Assembly: GCA_016756695.1 (NCBI GenBank)
Contig: CP066701.1
Span: 3,430,001-3,494,000, forward strand
Reading direction: 5' to 3'
DNA length: 64,000 nucleotides
DNA from: Heyndrickxia sporothermodurans
Lineage (GTDB): Bacteria > Bacillota > Bacilli > Bacillales > Bacillaceae_C
The notes beneath the pieces are model-generated. The model was not told the DNA's origin. It made no database searches and saw nothing but the letters and a program-made list of their open reading frames with translations. The position numbers and the translations under genes were made by a program. Of the stretch, positions 33,183-43,559 are shown piece after piece. Position 1 is the stretch's first letter. Every line of letters starts with the position of its first letter.

Positions 33183-34790
33183 ATGAAGAAAAAACTAACA
33201 GGATTACTCATTTTTGTCCTGGTACTTTCACTTGCTTTAATGGGATGTTCATCATCAAAATCTAATGGTGAAAAAGGGAAAGACGACGGAAAAGAAAAAT
33301 CAGGTGGTGTATTAGTTTATGCACGTGGTGGAGATGCAGTAAAACTGGATCCTGCAACAGTAACTGACGGGGAATCATTAATTGTTGCAGAACAAATATT
33401 TGATACTCTAGTAAACTACAAAAAAGAAACAACTGAAATTGAACCAGGGTTAGCAAAATCTTGGAACGTTTCTGATGATGGATTAACATACACATTCAAT
33501 TTGGAAGAAGGTGTAAAATTCCACGACGGAACTGATTTTAATGCAGAAGCTGTCGTAAAAAACTTTGATCGCTGGGCAAATGGTAATGTTGAAAAGTTTC
33601 CATATTACCAATCACAATTTGGCGGTTATAAAGGGGAAAAAGCCGCAGTTATTAAAGAAGTTAAAGCAATCGATCCAAAAACTGTTGAATTCACCTTATT
33701 CAGACCACAAGCTCCATTCTTGAAAAACTTAGCAATGACACCATTTGGTATTTCAAGTCCTGCAGCAATTGAGAAATATGGTGATAAATATATCGAAAAC
33801 CCAGTAGGTACTGGTCCGTTTAAATTCAAAGAATGGAAAAGAAACGATACAATTACTGTCGTTAAAAATGAAAACTACTGGAAAAAAGGGTTACCAAAGC
33901 TTGATACAGTTATTTTGAAAGTAATAAAAGATAACTCCGCACGTTTAAATGCGTTAATTAAAGGTGATGTCGATTTAATTGATGGTATGAATCCAAGTGA
34001 CATTGAAAAAGTTAAATCCGATAAAAATCTACAAATCTTTGAAAGACCTTCTATGAATCTGGGGTATCTTGGATTTAATGTTACGAAAAAACCATTTGAT
34101 AATGTAAAAGTACGTCAAGCATTAAGTCATGCAGTTAATAAAGAAGCATTAATTAAAAACTTCTATGAAGGAACTGCAGAACCGGCTAAAAATCCAATGC
34201 CACCTTCTGTAAGTGGCTATAACGATGATATCGTTGACTATGATTATGACCTTGATAAAGCGAAAAAATTATTGGAAGAAGCAGGCTATAAAGATGGATT
34301 TAGTGTAGATTTCTGGACAATGCCGGTTGTTCGTCCATACATGCCTAATGGACAAAAAGTGGCAGAAGCTATCCAAGCAGATTTCGCAAAAATCGGTGTG
34401 AAAACGAAAATCGTTACGATGGAATGGGGAACATATTTAGAGAAATTAGCTAAAGGTGAAGCGCCAATGTATATCGTTGGTTGGACTGGTGACAATGGTG
34501 ATGCTGATAACTTCTTGTATGCATTACTTGATAAAGATGCAATTGGATCTAATAATAACTCCCAGTACGCAAACGATGAAGTACATGATCTTTTAATTAA
34601 AGCCCAAACAGAAACAGATGAAGCGAAAAGAAATGATTACTATAAAAAAGCACAAGAAATCATCCATAATGATGCACCTTGGGTTCCGCTTGCTCACTCA
34701 GTTCCACAATTAGCAGGTAAGAGTACAATTGAGGGATTCTTCCCACATCCAACTGGCTCACAAAGCTTTGTTGACACATCTGTTAAATAA
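33183..34790 (+). CDS. Peptide-binding lipoprotein of the ABC transporter
   Basis: A 535-residue extracellular solute-binding protein (SBP family 5). Lipoprotein signal with lipobox LALMGCSSS, a polar linker, then the family-5 fold: LAKSWNVSDDGLTYTFNLEE, VKFHDGTDFNAEAVV, NPVGTGPFKFKEW and NVKVRQALSHAVNKEALI. The gene order ATPase-ATPase-binding protein-permease-permease is that of the B. subtilis app operon, but this protein is not close to AppA as I remember it and looks more DppA-like. Specificity for di- versus oligopeptides is open. Confidence 0.93.
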   Translation: MKKKLTGLLIFVLVLSLALMGCSSSKSNGEKGKDDGKEKSGGVLVYARGGDAVKLDPATVTDGESLIVAEQIFDTLVNYKKETTEIEPGLAKSWNVSDDGLTYTFNLEEGVKFHDGTDFNAEAVVKNFDRWANGNVEKFPYYQSQFGGYKGEKAAVIKEVKAIDPKTVEFTLFRPQAPFLKNLAMTPFGISSPAAIEKYGDKYIENPVGTGPFKFKEWKRNDTITVVKNENYWKKGLPKLDTVILKVIKDNSARLNALIKGDVDLIDGMNPSDIEKVKSDKNLQIFERPSMNLGYLGFNVTKKPFDNVKVRQALSHAVNKEALIKNFYEGTAEPAKNPMPPSVSGYNDDIVDYDYDLDKAKKLLEEAGYKDGFSVDFWTMPVVRPYMPNGQKVAEAIQADFAKIGVKTKIVTMEWGTYLEKLAKGEAPMYIVGWTGDNGDADNFLYALLDKDAIGSNNNSQYANDEVHDLLIKAQTETDEAKRNDYYKKAQEIIHNDAPWVPLAHSVPQLAGKSTIEGFFPHPTGSQSFVDTSVK

Positions 34791-34864
34791 TTATGGGGGA
34801 GTATTTACTCCCCTTTTTCATTCGAAAAATAATACATAAATTATTGGAAGGGGTGAAGGTGTTA

Positions 34865-35866
34865 ATGGTTGCCTACACAATACGTCGATTATTACTACTC
34901 ATACCAGTTCTACTTGGAATGGTAATCATTGTTTTTTCATTAATTCACGCCATACCCGGAGATCCGGCTAGAACGATTTTAGGACAATTGGCCACAAAAG
35001 AAGCAGTTGCCGACCTTACAAAACAATTAGGGCTTGATAAACCACTTTATGTTCAATTTTTTGATTATATTAAAGATTTAGTAACTGGAAACTTAGGAAC
35101 TTCGTTGAAAACACAATCACCTATAAGTGAGGAAATTTGGCCATATTTTGGAGCTACTGTTGAATTAGCTGTAGTTGCCATGATTATTGCTATTATCATC
35201 GGCGTAAATGCAGGAATCATTTCAGCATGGTTTCAGAACTCATGGTTTGATTATGTTGTTATGTTAATTGCATTAATTGGAGTTTCAATGCCTATTTTTT
35301 GGCTAGGTTTAATGGAGCAATATGTATTTTCAATTAAGTTGGATTTGTTGCCGACAACTGGACGAGATGATATACGCAATCCTGTGGAAGCAATTACCCA
35401 TTTATATTTGTTTGATACATTATTACAAGGAAGTTTTGACCAATTTATCGAAGTTATAAAGCATTTAATCCTTCCAAGTCTTGCTTTAGCAACGATTCCA
35501 ATGGCGATTATTGCTCGTATCACTAGATCGAGTATGCTTGAGGTTATGCGTTCTGATTATATTCGAACAGCACGTGCTAAAGGAATGAAAATGTTTTGGG
35601 TAGTCTATAAGCACTCATTAAAAAATGCGTTTATTCCAGTTTTAACAATTATCGGTTTACAAACAGGGCTCTTATTAGGTGGAGCGATATTAACTGAAAC
35701 GATTTTTGGTTGGCCAGGGATGGGGACGTATATTTATGAAGCGATTGAGTTTCGAGATTACCCTGTCATACAATCAGGTATTTTGATACTTGCACTAGTG
35801 TTCGTACTAATAAATTTAATCGTGGACTTACTATATGCAGCAATTGATCCACGTATCAAGTATTGA
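34865..35866 (+). CDS. Peptide ABC transporter permease (OppB/DppB type)
   Basis: A 334-residue membrane subunit with about six helices. The N-terminal VAYTIRRLLLLIPVLLGM is the typical start of DppB. The EAA loop that contacts the ATPases is DYIRTARAKGMKMFWVVYKH. The longer frame from 34793 lacks a ribosome site, while AAGG lies before ATG 34865. An insertion of about 20 residues (TTGRDDIRNPVEAITHLYLF) between helices is usual in this family. 14 nt separate it from oppC. Confidence 0.92.
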   Translation: MVAYTIRRLLLLIPVLLGMVIIVFSLIHAIPGDPARTILGQLATKEAVADLTKQLGLDKPLYVQFFDYIKDLVTGNLGTSLKTQSPISEEIWPYFGATVELAVVAMIIAIIIGVNAGIISAWFQNSWFDYVVMLIALIGVSMPIFWLGLMEQYVFSIKLDLLPTTGRDDIRNPVEAITHLYLFDTLLQGSFDQFIEVIKHLILPSLALATIPMAIIARITRSSMLEVMRSDYIRTARAKGMKMFWVVYKHSLKNAFIPVLTIIGLQTGLLLGGAILTETIFGWPGMGTYIYEAIEFRDYPVIQSGILILALVFVLINLIVDLLYAAIDPRIKY

Positions 35867-35880
35867 TAGGGGGTTCATCA

Positions 35881-36774
35881 ATGCCAGAACTTTCAACAAA
35901 TGTAACGCAGACAACGGCGGTCGAGGAGCCATTGATATCTCCGTGGAAAGAAGGTTGGAGAAATTTTAAGAAAAATAAGGTTGCCTTATTCGGCCTTGGT
36001 TTAGTCATCTTTTTTATCCTTATTGCTATTTTTGCAAATGTTTTAGCACCGTATGGTATTAACGAACAAAAGCTCGGGGACAAGCATTTGCCTCCCTCTT
36101 CAAAACATTGGTTTGGGACAGATGACTTTGGCCGAGATATTCTAAGCAGGGTTATCTTTGGGGCTCGTATCTCATTAAAAGTCGGGTTCTTCTCGGTAAT
36201 TGGATCAGCTATTGTAGGAACTACTTTAGGGATTATTGCCGGTTATTATGGACGATGGATTGATGGAATAATTTCGCGGATATTTGATATTTTATTAGCC
36301 TTTCCAAGTATTTTACTTGCAATTGCTGTTGTTGCAATGCTTGGACCATCATTACAAAATGCTTTAATCGCGATAGCTATTATTAATGTACCAACTTTCG
36401 GTCGTTTAGTACGCTCAAGAGTGTTATCCGTAAAGGAAGAAGAATACATTACAGCAGCGAAAGCTATTGGAATGGGAGATGCAAGAATATTATTCCATCA
36501 TATATTTCCAAATAGTATGGCACCAATTATTGTGCAGGGGACACTTGCGATTGCAACGGCAATCATCGAAGCAGCTGCGTTAGGTTTCTTAGGATTAGGA
36601 GCACAGCCTCCAACTCCAGAATGGGGAAAAATGCTTTCTGATTCAAAAGATTTTATCATTCAAGCGCCTTGGACCGTGTTTTTTCCGGGAATTGCTATTA
36701 TGTTAACCGTACTTGGCTTTAACCTCATGGGTGATGGCCTTCGTGATGCACTTGATCCGCGGATGAAAAATTAA
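35881..36774 (+). CDS. Peptide ABC transporter permease (OppC/DppC type)
   Basis: A 297-residue partner permease. The OppC N-terminal domain (SPWKEGWRNFKKNKVALFGL) precedes the permease core with DDFGRDILSRVIFGARISL and the EAA loop EEYITAAKAIGMGDARILFH. GGGGG before ATG 35881 sets the start. The end carries the GDGLRDALDPRMK motif of the family. It closes the five-gene operon, and a terminator overlaps its stop codon. Confidence 0.93.
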   Translation: MPELSTNVTQTTAVEEPLISPWKEGWRNFKKNKVALFGLGLVIFFILIAIFANVLAPYGINEQKLGDKHLPPSSKHWFGTDDFGRDILSRVIFGARISLKVGFFSVIGSAIVGTTLGIIAGYYGRWIDGIISRIFDILLAFPSILLAIAVVAMLGPSLQNALIAIAIINVPTFGRLVRSRVLSVKEEEYITAAKAIGMGDARILFHHIFPNSMAPIIVQGTLAIATAIIEAAALGFLGLGAQPPTPEWGKMLSDSKDFIIQAPWTVFFPGIAIMLTVLGFNLMGDGLRDALDPRMKN

Positions 36775-36805
36775 AAACAGCAGGGAAAATCCCCTGCTGT
36801 TTTTG
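36773..36805 (+). terminator. Terminator of the peptide ABC operon
   Basis: Stem AAAAACAGCAGGG / CCCTGCTGTTTTT around a small loop, starting at the stop codon. Confidence 0.9.
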
Positions 36806-36860
36806 CCTATAACCCATCAAATCCATTATCTACAATGTTACATTTCTCATGAATTTCTAA

Positions 36861-36880
36861 TGTATCTTTCATGTATCTTT
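36861..36880 (+). repeat. Tandem TGTATCTTT direct repeat, 11-bp period
   Basis: TGTATCTTT occurs at 36861-36869 and again at 36872-36880, i.e. one helical turn apart. OmpR/PhoB-type regulators bind such head-to-tail half-sites, and one is encoded 400 nt downstream. This is a candidate operator. In the 303 bases 36806-37107 I see no gene apart from this repeat and the hairpin at 36999. Confidence 0.35.
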
Positions 36881-36998
36881 AGGATTCATTCGATAATATT
36901 AGCTAAGTCTTATAAGAATAAGCCGAATAGTTGTTACCCAATACATATAACTATTGCGGAATTCTTATTAATTAACTCATTATAAAGTTCTTTCTTTA

Positions 36999-37028
36999 AA
37001 CCCGGCCATCGTGCCGGTTATTTTTTTA
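36999..37028 (+). terminator. Terminator-like hairpin upstream of the two-component operon
   Basis: AACCCGGC and GCCGGTT pair with one bulged base around CATCGT, followed by eight T. No coding gene ends here, so it closes either a short untranslated transcript or an attenuated leader. Confidence 0.6.
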
Positions 37029-37107
37029 TCAGACATTTATATAATTTTAATCGAATTTTCATTTATTACTGATAGGATTATATTCAAAATAAAGGAGGCG
37101 CATATTC

Positions 37108-37236
37108 ATGATGTGGGTACGATTTATTCCAATTGTATTCTTTAGTCTGACAGCGATAACTCTGTTTGCCTTCCAATCAGTTGAAATTGTTCATGCTGCA
37201 CTTGATTTAATTTTATCAAAATCTCGGTTAAAATAA
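37108..37236 (+). CDS. Small membrane protein upstream of the two-component genes
   Basis: A 42-residue protein: a single hydrophobic helix (FIPIVFFSLTAITLFAF) and a short amphipathic tail ending LSKSRLK. AAAGGAGG sits 8 nt before the ATG, so it is well translated. It lies 38 nt before the response-regulator gene and in the same direction. Small membrane proteins in this position sometimes modulate the sensor kinase, but that is only suggested by position. Confidence 0.7.
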   Translation: MMWVRFIPIVFFSLTAITLFAFQSVEIVHAALDLILSKSRLK

Positions 37237-37274
37237 GAATATGAAGTAAATGAATGATTGAAGCAGGTGTGAAT

Positions 37275-37955
37275 GTGAAACGTATATTGATAATAGAAGA
37301 TGAAAAAAATTTAGCAAGATTCATTGAACTTGAACTTAAATATGAAGGGTACGAAGTAAGTGTTGCCTATGATGGGCGAGAAGGTCTTCAGTTGTCGCTT
37401 CAGGAGGATTGGGATGTAATTTTGCTTGATTTGATGTTGCCAAGTCTAAATGGTTTGGAAGTTTGCCGGAGATTGCGGCAAGAAAAAGACACCCCAGTTA
37501 TTATGATTACCGCTCGTGATAGCGTGATGGATCGCGTATCCGGTTTAGATCACGGTGCTGACGACTACATTGTAAAGCCGTTTGCCATTGAGGAACTATT
37601 AGCAAGACTGCGATCAATTTTTAGAAGAATCGATATTCGTGAACCGAAATCACAGCTTACATCGTATACTTTTCGCGATCTCTTTGTAGAAAAGGAAAGT
37701 AGAATTGTAAAAAAGGGCGACAAAATAATTGATGTGACGAAACGAGAATATGATTTATTATTAACTTTATTGGAAAATAAAAATATTGTGTTAACTAGGG
37801 AAGTATTATTAAATAAAGTTTGGGGCTATGAAACAGAAGTAGAAACGAATGTAGTCGATGTGTATATTCGTTATTTAAGAAATAAGATTGATAATCGTGG
37901 TGAGGAAAGTTATATTCAAACCGTTCGTGGAACAGGGTATGTGATGCGTGAATGA
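37275..37955 (+). CDS. OmpR/PhoB-family response regulator
   Basis: A 226-residue regulator. The receiver domain has the acidic pair IEDEKN, phospho-acceptor Asp in VILLDLMLPSLNG, the Thr of MITARD and Lys of VKPFA. The winged-helix domain covers residues 125-226 with TKREYDLLLTLLENKN, RYLRNKID and the terminal TVRGTGYVM. GTG 37275 follows AGGTG; an in-frame ATG at 37254 lacks a site. It overlaps the kinase gene by 4 nt. It resembles the YkoG/ArlR group, but the stimulus is unknown. Confidence 0.92.
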   Translation: MKRILIIEDEKNLARFIELELKYEGYEVSVAYDGREGLQLSLQEDWDVILLDLMLPSLNGLEVCRRLRQEKDTPVIMITARDSVMDRVSGLDHGADDYIVKPFAIEELLARLRSIFRRIDIREPKSQLTSYTFRDLFVEKESRIVKKGDKIIDVTKREYDLLLTLLENKNIVLTREVLLNKVWGYETEVETNVVDVYIRYLRNKIDNRGEESYIQTVRGTGYVMRE

Positions 37956-39370
37956 AGTTTCTGCGGAATTGGTATCATACATCATCGCTTAAGGTGAAAT
38001 GGTCGGTTGGAACAAGTGCGGCCATTTTTTTTACCTTCTTTCTTTTTAGTTTTAGCCAGTATCATGTGATCAATAAATGGATGCTTTATGAGGAAAAAAA
38101 TAATCTTTTACAAGCGCTAAATGAAATCACAATTTTTGTGAAGCAGAGTGGTTCTTTAGACGAAAACCTTTCGGAAAATAAAGAGCTACAAAATCAAATT
38201 TATGAGAAGGATCAAATTATTAGGATATTATATCCGGATGGGAGTGAATATAGAGTTTATAATGCCGATACGGATACACCAAAATATTATATTCCTTTTC
38301 AACCTGTTCATCACAAAACAGTTACGTTATTAGAAACCGATAATAAAAAAATTTATTTAGGCCGCGCTCCTTTTCATATAAACGGGTTTACCGGCTATAT
38401 TGAAATTATTCAGCCATTAACAAGGTACCATCAAATGATGGGGAGTTTGTTTTTTATCATGTCAATATTCGGCGGATTTGCCTTAATTCTTAGTGGATTA
38501 TTCGGTTTTTTAATGGCAAAAAGTTTTTTAAAGCCATTACAAAAGCTATCTATTACGATGAAAAAAATACGCAAAAAAGGTTTCCATGAACGAATGGAAC
38601 CGAGTAATTCAAAAGATGAAATGGGGGAATTAACAAGCATTTTTAATAATATGATGGATCAAATTGAGCATTCATTTAATCAGCAAAAGAGATTTGTGGA
38701 AGATGCATCTCATGAATTACGAACCCCTGTTCAAATTATGGAAGGTCATTTAAAGTTATTAAACCGATGGGGTAAAAATGACCCGATTATTTTAGATGAG
38801 TCCCTGCAGGCATCCATTCAAGAATTGGAACGAATGAAAAAATTAGTTCAAGAGCTTTTAGATTTGTCAAGAGCTGAACAAATTGAATCAAAAGGTTCTG
38901 ATAGTAGCGCTTTGTTATTAAAAACAATACAACAAGTAATAAAAAACTTTGAACTGATTCATGAGGATTTTACATTTGAATTTGAAGTATATGGTGAAAA
39001 TCTAGACAATCCTTTAGTACGAATTAGTGAAAATCATTTAGAGCAAATATTAATTATCATTTTAGATAACGCTGTTAAATATTCGGATCAAATTCATAAA
39101 ATAGATATTAGTCTTGAAGAAGAAAATGGCATGGTGAAAATTACAGTAAGAGATTATGGTGTAGGTATACCAGATGAAGACTTAGCGAAAATCTTTCACC
39201 GTTTCTATCGTGTCGATAAAGCAAGGAGTCGGGCAAGGGGTGGAAATGGTTTAGGTTTATCAATCGCTAAACAATTAGTGGAAAGCTATTCAGGAGAAAT
39301 TTATGCATCAAGTACACTTGGGAAAGGGACAAGTATTACGTTTACCTTACCATTAATCGAAAACCGATGA
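37952..39370 (+). CDS. Sensor histidine kinase with HAMP domain
   Basis: A 472-residue membrane kinase. Two helices (about residues 18-38 and 165-188) bracket an extracytoplasmic domain of 125 residues. HAMP follows, then HisKA with the phospho-accepting His in VEDASHELRTPVQIMEGH, and HATPase_c with the N box ILDNAVKYSD, G1 DYGVGIP and G2 GGNGLGLSIA. The pair with the upstream regulator is ArlRS/YkoGH-like. The start ATGA overlaps the regulator stop. Confidence 0.93.
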   Translation: MKFLRNWYHTSSLKVKWSVGTSAAIFFTFFLFSFSQYHVINKWMLYEEKNNLLQALNEITIFVKQSGSLDENLSENKELQNQIYEKDQIIRILYPDGSEYRVYNADTDTPKYYIPFQPVHHKTVTLLETDNKKIYLGRAPFHINGFTGYIEIIQPLTRYHQMMGSLFFIMSIFGGFALILSGLFGFLMAKSFLKPLQKLSITMKKIRKKGFHERMEPSNSKDEMGELTSIFNNMMDQIEHSFNQQKRFVEDASHELRTPVQIMEGHLKLLNRWGKNDPIILDESLQASIQELERMKKLVQELLDLSRAEQIESKGSDSSALLLKTIQQVIKNFELIHEDFTFEFEVYGENLDNPLVRISENHLEQILIIILDNAVKYSDQIHKIDISLEEENGMVKITVRDYGVGIPDEDLAKIFHRFYRVDKARSRARGGNGLGLSIAKQLVESYSGEIYASSTLGKGTSITFTLPLIENR

Positions 39371-39388
39371 TCCTTTCATCGGTTTTCC
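39360..39388. terminator. Bidirectional terminator after the kinase gene
   Basis: AAAACCGATGA and TCATCGGTTTT pair perfectly around TCCTT, and the T run continues. It lies between converging genes. Confidence 0.85.
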
Positions 39389-39391
39389 TTT

Positions 39392-39916
39392 TTATAATTT
39401 TTCCGCGACGTCCACTTCCGTATATTGCATATCTGCATTTTTTGTCATTTTAATTTCTAACATTTCATCTTTATATTGTGCGACTGTTCCTTTTTTCTTT
39501 ATTAAAGATGGTAAAGTAATGACATGCCTATGACCGACTTCAGGTATATTTTCAATAATCACTTGGTTCGATGTGTGGAAAATTTTCACCCGCTTTAACC
39601 ATTCTTCATCTTTAATTGGAATACGAACATAAATATCGTCAAAGGTTTCGAAAACATTTACGTCAAATTCTGTAGGATTTGAAGATGGTTGCTGGTCCTG
39701 TGCAGATGAGCTTGTTGTTGAATTCGTTGTATTTTGATCTGTATTTTGAAACATTGAAGTTGCTCGTTTTAGCATCTCTTCATGATTAAACATTCCTTCC
39801 CATTTTGCCGGCATAAATTGGGATAACATATTTTGGACTTGCTTTTCTATATCTTGAGGGTTTAGTTGTTTCATAAGATTGTTTTTATTAAAAGGGAACA
39901 TATTCCAAGGAAACAT
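39392..39916 (-). CDS. Hsp20/alpha-crystallin-like protein, possibly GerT-like
   Basis: A 174-residue protein. The N-terminus is aromatic and hydrophobic (MFPWNMFPFNKNNLMKQLNP), the middle is a low-complexity Asn/Thr/Ser/Gln linker, and the C-terminal 90 residues look like a single alpha-crystallin-type beta sandwich (FDVNVFETFDDIYVRIPIKD, VIIENIPEVGHRHVITLPS). The arrangement fits small heat-shock relatives used in Bacillus spore coats or germination (CotP, GerT). The assignment to GerT is by general layout only. GGGAGG precedes the ATG. Confidence 0.65.
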   Translation of the reverse strand: MFPWNMFPFNKNNLMKQLNPQDIEKQVQNMLSQFMPAKWEGMFNHEEMLKRATSMFQNTDQNTTNSTTSSSAQDQQPSSNPTEFDVNVFETFDDIYVRIPIKDEEWLKRVKIFHTSNQVIIENIPEVGHRHVITLPSLIKKKGTVAQYKDEMLEIKMTKNADMQYTEVDVAEKL

Positions 39917-40310
39917 AAGATTGTAACCTCCCGAACTATCAACTATATAATAATGTATTCAATCTTTAAGTCGATGTAATTACAGAATAAATATTGTTAG
40001 CGACTTTTAACGAATAATAGCAATCAACAGTTGAATATTTTTTAATTCGTAGTATCATTGGAGATGAAATTGGACAATTATATAATTGAAGAAAAGTCAT
40101 TGGAAATTATTAGAGTTTTCTTTGTTTGTTAATTTACCCTGCTTGAGTTTAAAGCAGAATATTATTCTTTATATCAGGTTTATTGAAGAATGAATTAGTA
40201 CTCATTTTAATTTTAAAAAAGTTGGTTTTTATTCTTTATATTATTACTTTACAGTGATAGAATTGTGACTGTAAGCGTTTTGGCTTATTGAATTTTTTAT
40301 TACATGAGTC
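39917..40310. other. Gene-free A+T-rich stretch
   Basis: These 394 bases contain no frame with a ribosome binding site on either strand. A small hairpin CTGCTT / AAGCAG at about 40139-40156 is the only visible structure. The stretch probably combines the hsp20-like promoter region and the flank of the IS1182-like insertion. Confidence 0.5.
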
Positions 40311-40382
40311 AATTTCATAATTGCTCTTTTTAAAAATACAGAATCCTACAGAATTTCTAAAATATATTTTTAAAAACAGAAA

Positions 40383-41731
40383 TCATGCTACTTGTTGCTG
40401 ATTTAATTGTACATTAATTCGGTCTGCGGCTAACTTTGAAGCATTATAAATAAGGGTTACCATGTCAAAATGAATTTTTGCACGTTTCCCAGTACGATAG
40501 CGAACATTGTTCAGTTGAAAGAATTCTTTCAGATAGGCATTAACCCGTTCTACGGCAGTACGACGTTTGAAAATGTTTTTCCATGCTTGTGACCCGCGTG
40601 CTGGTGCGGTATATCTGCGAAGGTCTGAAGTGATTTTCACTTTATAAACCTTTTGGCAAATACCTTCATTAGCTAAGGGACAGTCGCTGCATTCCTTTGG
40701 TCTTGTGTATTTCAATGTTTCATATTTAGGATCAAAACTATCATAACGATAAGAATGCTCTCTGAAACAAGTTGGGGCAAAGTGTTTATCATAGCCAATG
40801 ATTTCCCCTTCATTTCGCTTATTATACGCGATGACGGATTGTTGTCCCATTCGATGTACCTGCTCGTATATGGGTTCATAGTCATAGCCCGCATCCATTG
40901 TTTGATAACGTAATGGAAGGTGAAGGCGTTCCTGAATTCCTTTCAGTAAAGGGATAGCTGCCTTACCATCATTTAGACTCCCAGATGAAAAAAGAGCCTG
41001 TAGAATGTATTGGCTTGATGTACCAACGGCTAAATGACCTTTGTAGCCAAACCAAAAAACATTTTGTCCTTCTGAGTTCTTTTTCACGCCCCATTTAGGG
41101 TCTTGGGAACTTCGGCACGTAGTTCGGCTAGGGGAACATCTAATTTACCACAATTTTTCTATCATATAAAGGTAAATTGGCTTCCGTTTCAGCTTGTTCT
41201 TTAAGCCACCCGTCACGCTCATCTTTTGATTTCCGACCACGTTTTTGGGGTTCAGATTTTGGCTTTTCTTCTTTTGGTCGCGCTTGGTCTCGTGCTTCAA
41301 AATGGGTTGCATCATACCACTGTATCATCCGTGATGAAACCTTCTGCAATAGCCTGGAGGACCACTTTTTCTTGTTCTTTCTCAAGGATATCGCTTTCCT
41401 CCAATTTCGTTATGAGACGTGAATAGGAGGATTCTGAAGGCACATGATCAGAAACCAAAAAGCCACAATTTAACTTAAAAGCTAGATCATCATGAAGACG
41501 TTTTATAAGATCCTTCATCGTAGGGATGCGCTCTATGTATCTTACAAAGGTGGAGATAATCATGGCTGCATAGTTTAGTTCTTCCGGTGCACCCAACCGT
41601 GATTTTTTCGCCACTTGATGGTACATCGAATCCAAATCTACCGCTGAAATAATGGCTTCATATTTTTGGGTAGGTTCCATGTCAAATAATTCCTGTATGC
41701 CAAATAGGCTAGGTTGTCGTATAATAGTCAT
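40383..41731 (-). pseudogene. IS1182-family transposase, three frameshifts
   Basis: The pieces 41731-41312, 41385-41140 and 41087-40383 join into one transposase of about 450 residues. The first has the N-terminal domain (MTIIRQPSLFGIQELFDMEP, ending in the conserved ITDDTVV). The second continues YDATHFEARDQA with the first catalytic Asp and a charged linker. The third has YQTMDAGYDYEPIY with the second Asp, a cysteine-rich insert (PKECSDCPLANEGIC) and FKRRTAVERVNAYLKEFF with the Glu. Breaks lie near 41325, 41135 and 41108. GGAGGA precedes ATG 41731. The copy is inactive. Confidence 0.88.
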
Positions 41732-41864
41732 AAGAAGTACTCCTCCAGTCTTTTTATGGTTTGTGGTCAACGTAAGCCCGAATTATAAAAATAAGTGTAC
41801 CTTTCGGTACGCATCGTAAATAGCCGTAAATTCTGACTTTTTAATCGAATTACGGCTATTTCAT

Positions 41865-43457
41865 TTATTTGCTACATTCTGCCTGAATCATTTTTGACCA
41901 GGGCATGTATTGATCTAAAATTTCAGGGTTTTGTTGGACGCCGAGATTTGGTAAATCCGTAAAAAGTTTCTTTATATATTCATAGAAATCAACGCCGTTA
42001 CTTTTGGCAGTTTCAGCAATACTTAAACAGATGGCATTCGCTTTTGCACCAGCTTCACTTACACTAAAGAGCCAATTTTTTCTTCCTATAACGTTGGGAC
42101 GGATGGCGTTCTCGGCTGGATTATTATCCATTTCAATTCGCCCATCATTCAGGAATAATTTGAGTCCATTTGCCCTGTTTAATGTGTATTCAGTCGCTTT
42201 TGCTAACGCATTTTTCCGTAAAATGGTGATGTTTCAACCCAGTGAAGGAATTCCTCCACGATTGGCTTCGAGTACTTTTGACGTTTTTTTCTTCGTTTAC
42301 TCGGAGACAAACGTTTAAATTGCCTTTCTAGTCGATATAAATCATCACAATATTTCACACCGATTCTACCATTTTTGCTATCAGCTTTCAGCCAATAACG
42401 ACGAACATGCGCCCAACAATTTGCGAAATTAACGCCTTCCAACTTATCATAAGCAGAATAACCATCACACACAATCGTTCCAGAAAAGCCTTCAATAAAA
42501 CTTTCAAGGACAGATCGAGCTCGAGATAATGCGCTTTGAAAGAGAGTCATTGTTAGTACGCTTGGCTTGGCACACTTCGAAACACCCAATTATACGCATT
42601 GGCTTGGCCAGATTTCCCATCGGATCGGTTGATAATTTGTCCGTATGTTTCATCGACATGCAAAACCGATTTTGCCATCATCAACTCTTTCATTCGTTCG
42701 TATACAGGTAACAGCCAATCATGTGCTACACGGATAACCCAATTCGATAGGTTTTTATCATTGGTATTCAGTCCATAGCGATTCCATTCCTTTACCTGAC
42801 GGTAAAGAGGTAAATATTGTGCAAATTTATCATAGATGACTTTGGCAAGTACGCTAGGACTTGCGATGCTACGCTGAATCGCTGGTTGTGGTGCTTTCCC
42901 GCGTTTGATTTGTGCTGGCTGTGATGAATCAACTTTGCAGTCTTTACATTCATACGCATGTTCAATGTGCTGTACTTTCATCATTTTGCAGGAATAAATT
43001 TTGCTTCTTCACGTACAAGTGTACTACCAATTTCAATCATTTGCCCTTGGCAACAGTCACAGATTGTATTTTTCGGATGATGGTGAATAGCTTCTACTTC
43101 AATACCATCATGCAAGGAATCATTTCGTTTTTTTGATTTAACTTTTCGTACAACAGTATAAGAGATTGTCTGTTGGCTTTGTTCTTCTGTGTGCTCAGGT
43201 TCGCTAAAAGCCGGGTCATCATCAAATAATGAGCCTTGCCCATCTGGTACGTTGTATTTCGATTTTTCGGATTTCGATCCATATAAAAGTTTTGTTAAAT
43301 GGCGAATTTGTTCAGTTAGCGCTTCAATCTGTTTAGTTGATTGATCTAGCTTTTTCGATAAGTCTTTGTTTTGTTGATTTGAATGAGCCAATTGTTCTTC
43401 GAGAAGTCGAATTAATTTCCCATATGGATTCTTGTTATTGGAAGAAGTATTAACCAT
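41865..43457 (-). pseudogene. IS66 transposase TnpC, three frameshifts
   Basis: Four fragments (43457-42981, 42984-42553, 42589-42203, 42206-41865) form the large IS66 transposase. They show a coiled-coil start (LLEEQLAHSNQQNKDLSKKL), the CDCCQG zinc finger, VLHVDETYGQ with the first Asp, TIVCDGYSAYDKL with the second, CWAHVRRYW, and MDNNPAENAIRPNVIGRKNW with the Glu. Breaks are at an ATGATG duplication near 42984, near 42575, and at a shortened A run near 42208. The transposase is inactive as it stands. Confidence 0.92.
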
Positions 43458-43559
43458 TTATTTCACCACTTTTCGTTCACCATAAGTTAGTTATATTATA
43501 ACATTTTTAACGTAGAAAGCGAAGTTGAAAATGGCTATAAACCAACATTTCTAGCTTGT

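Noticed and set aside
40269-40284. cre-like sequence TGTAAGCGTTTTGG
   Set aside because: It lacks the terminal CA of the consensus and no host gene starts nearby.
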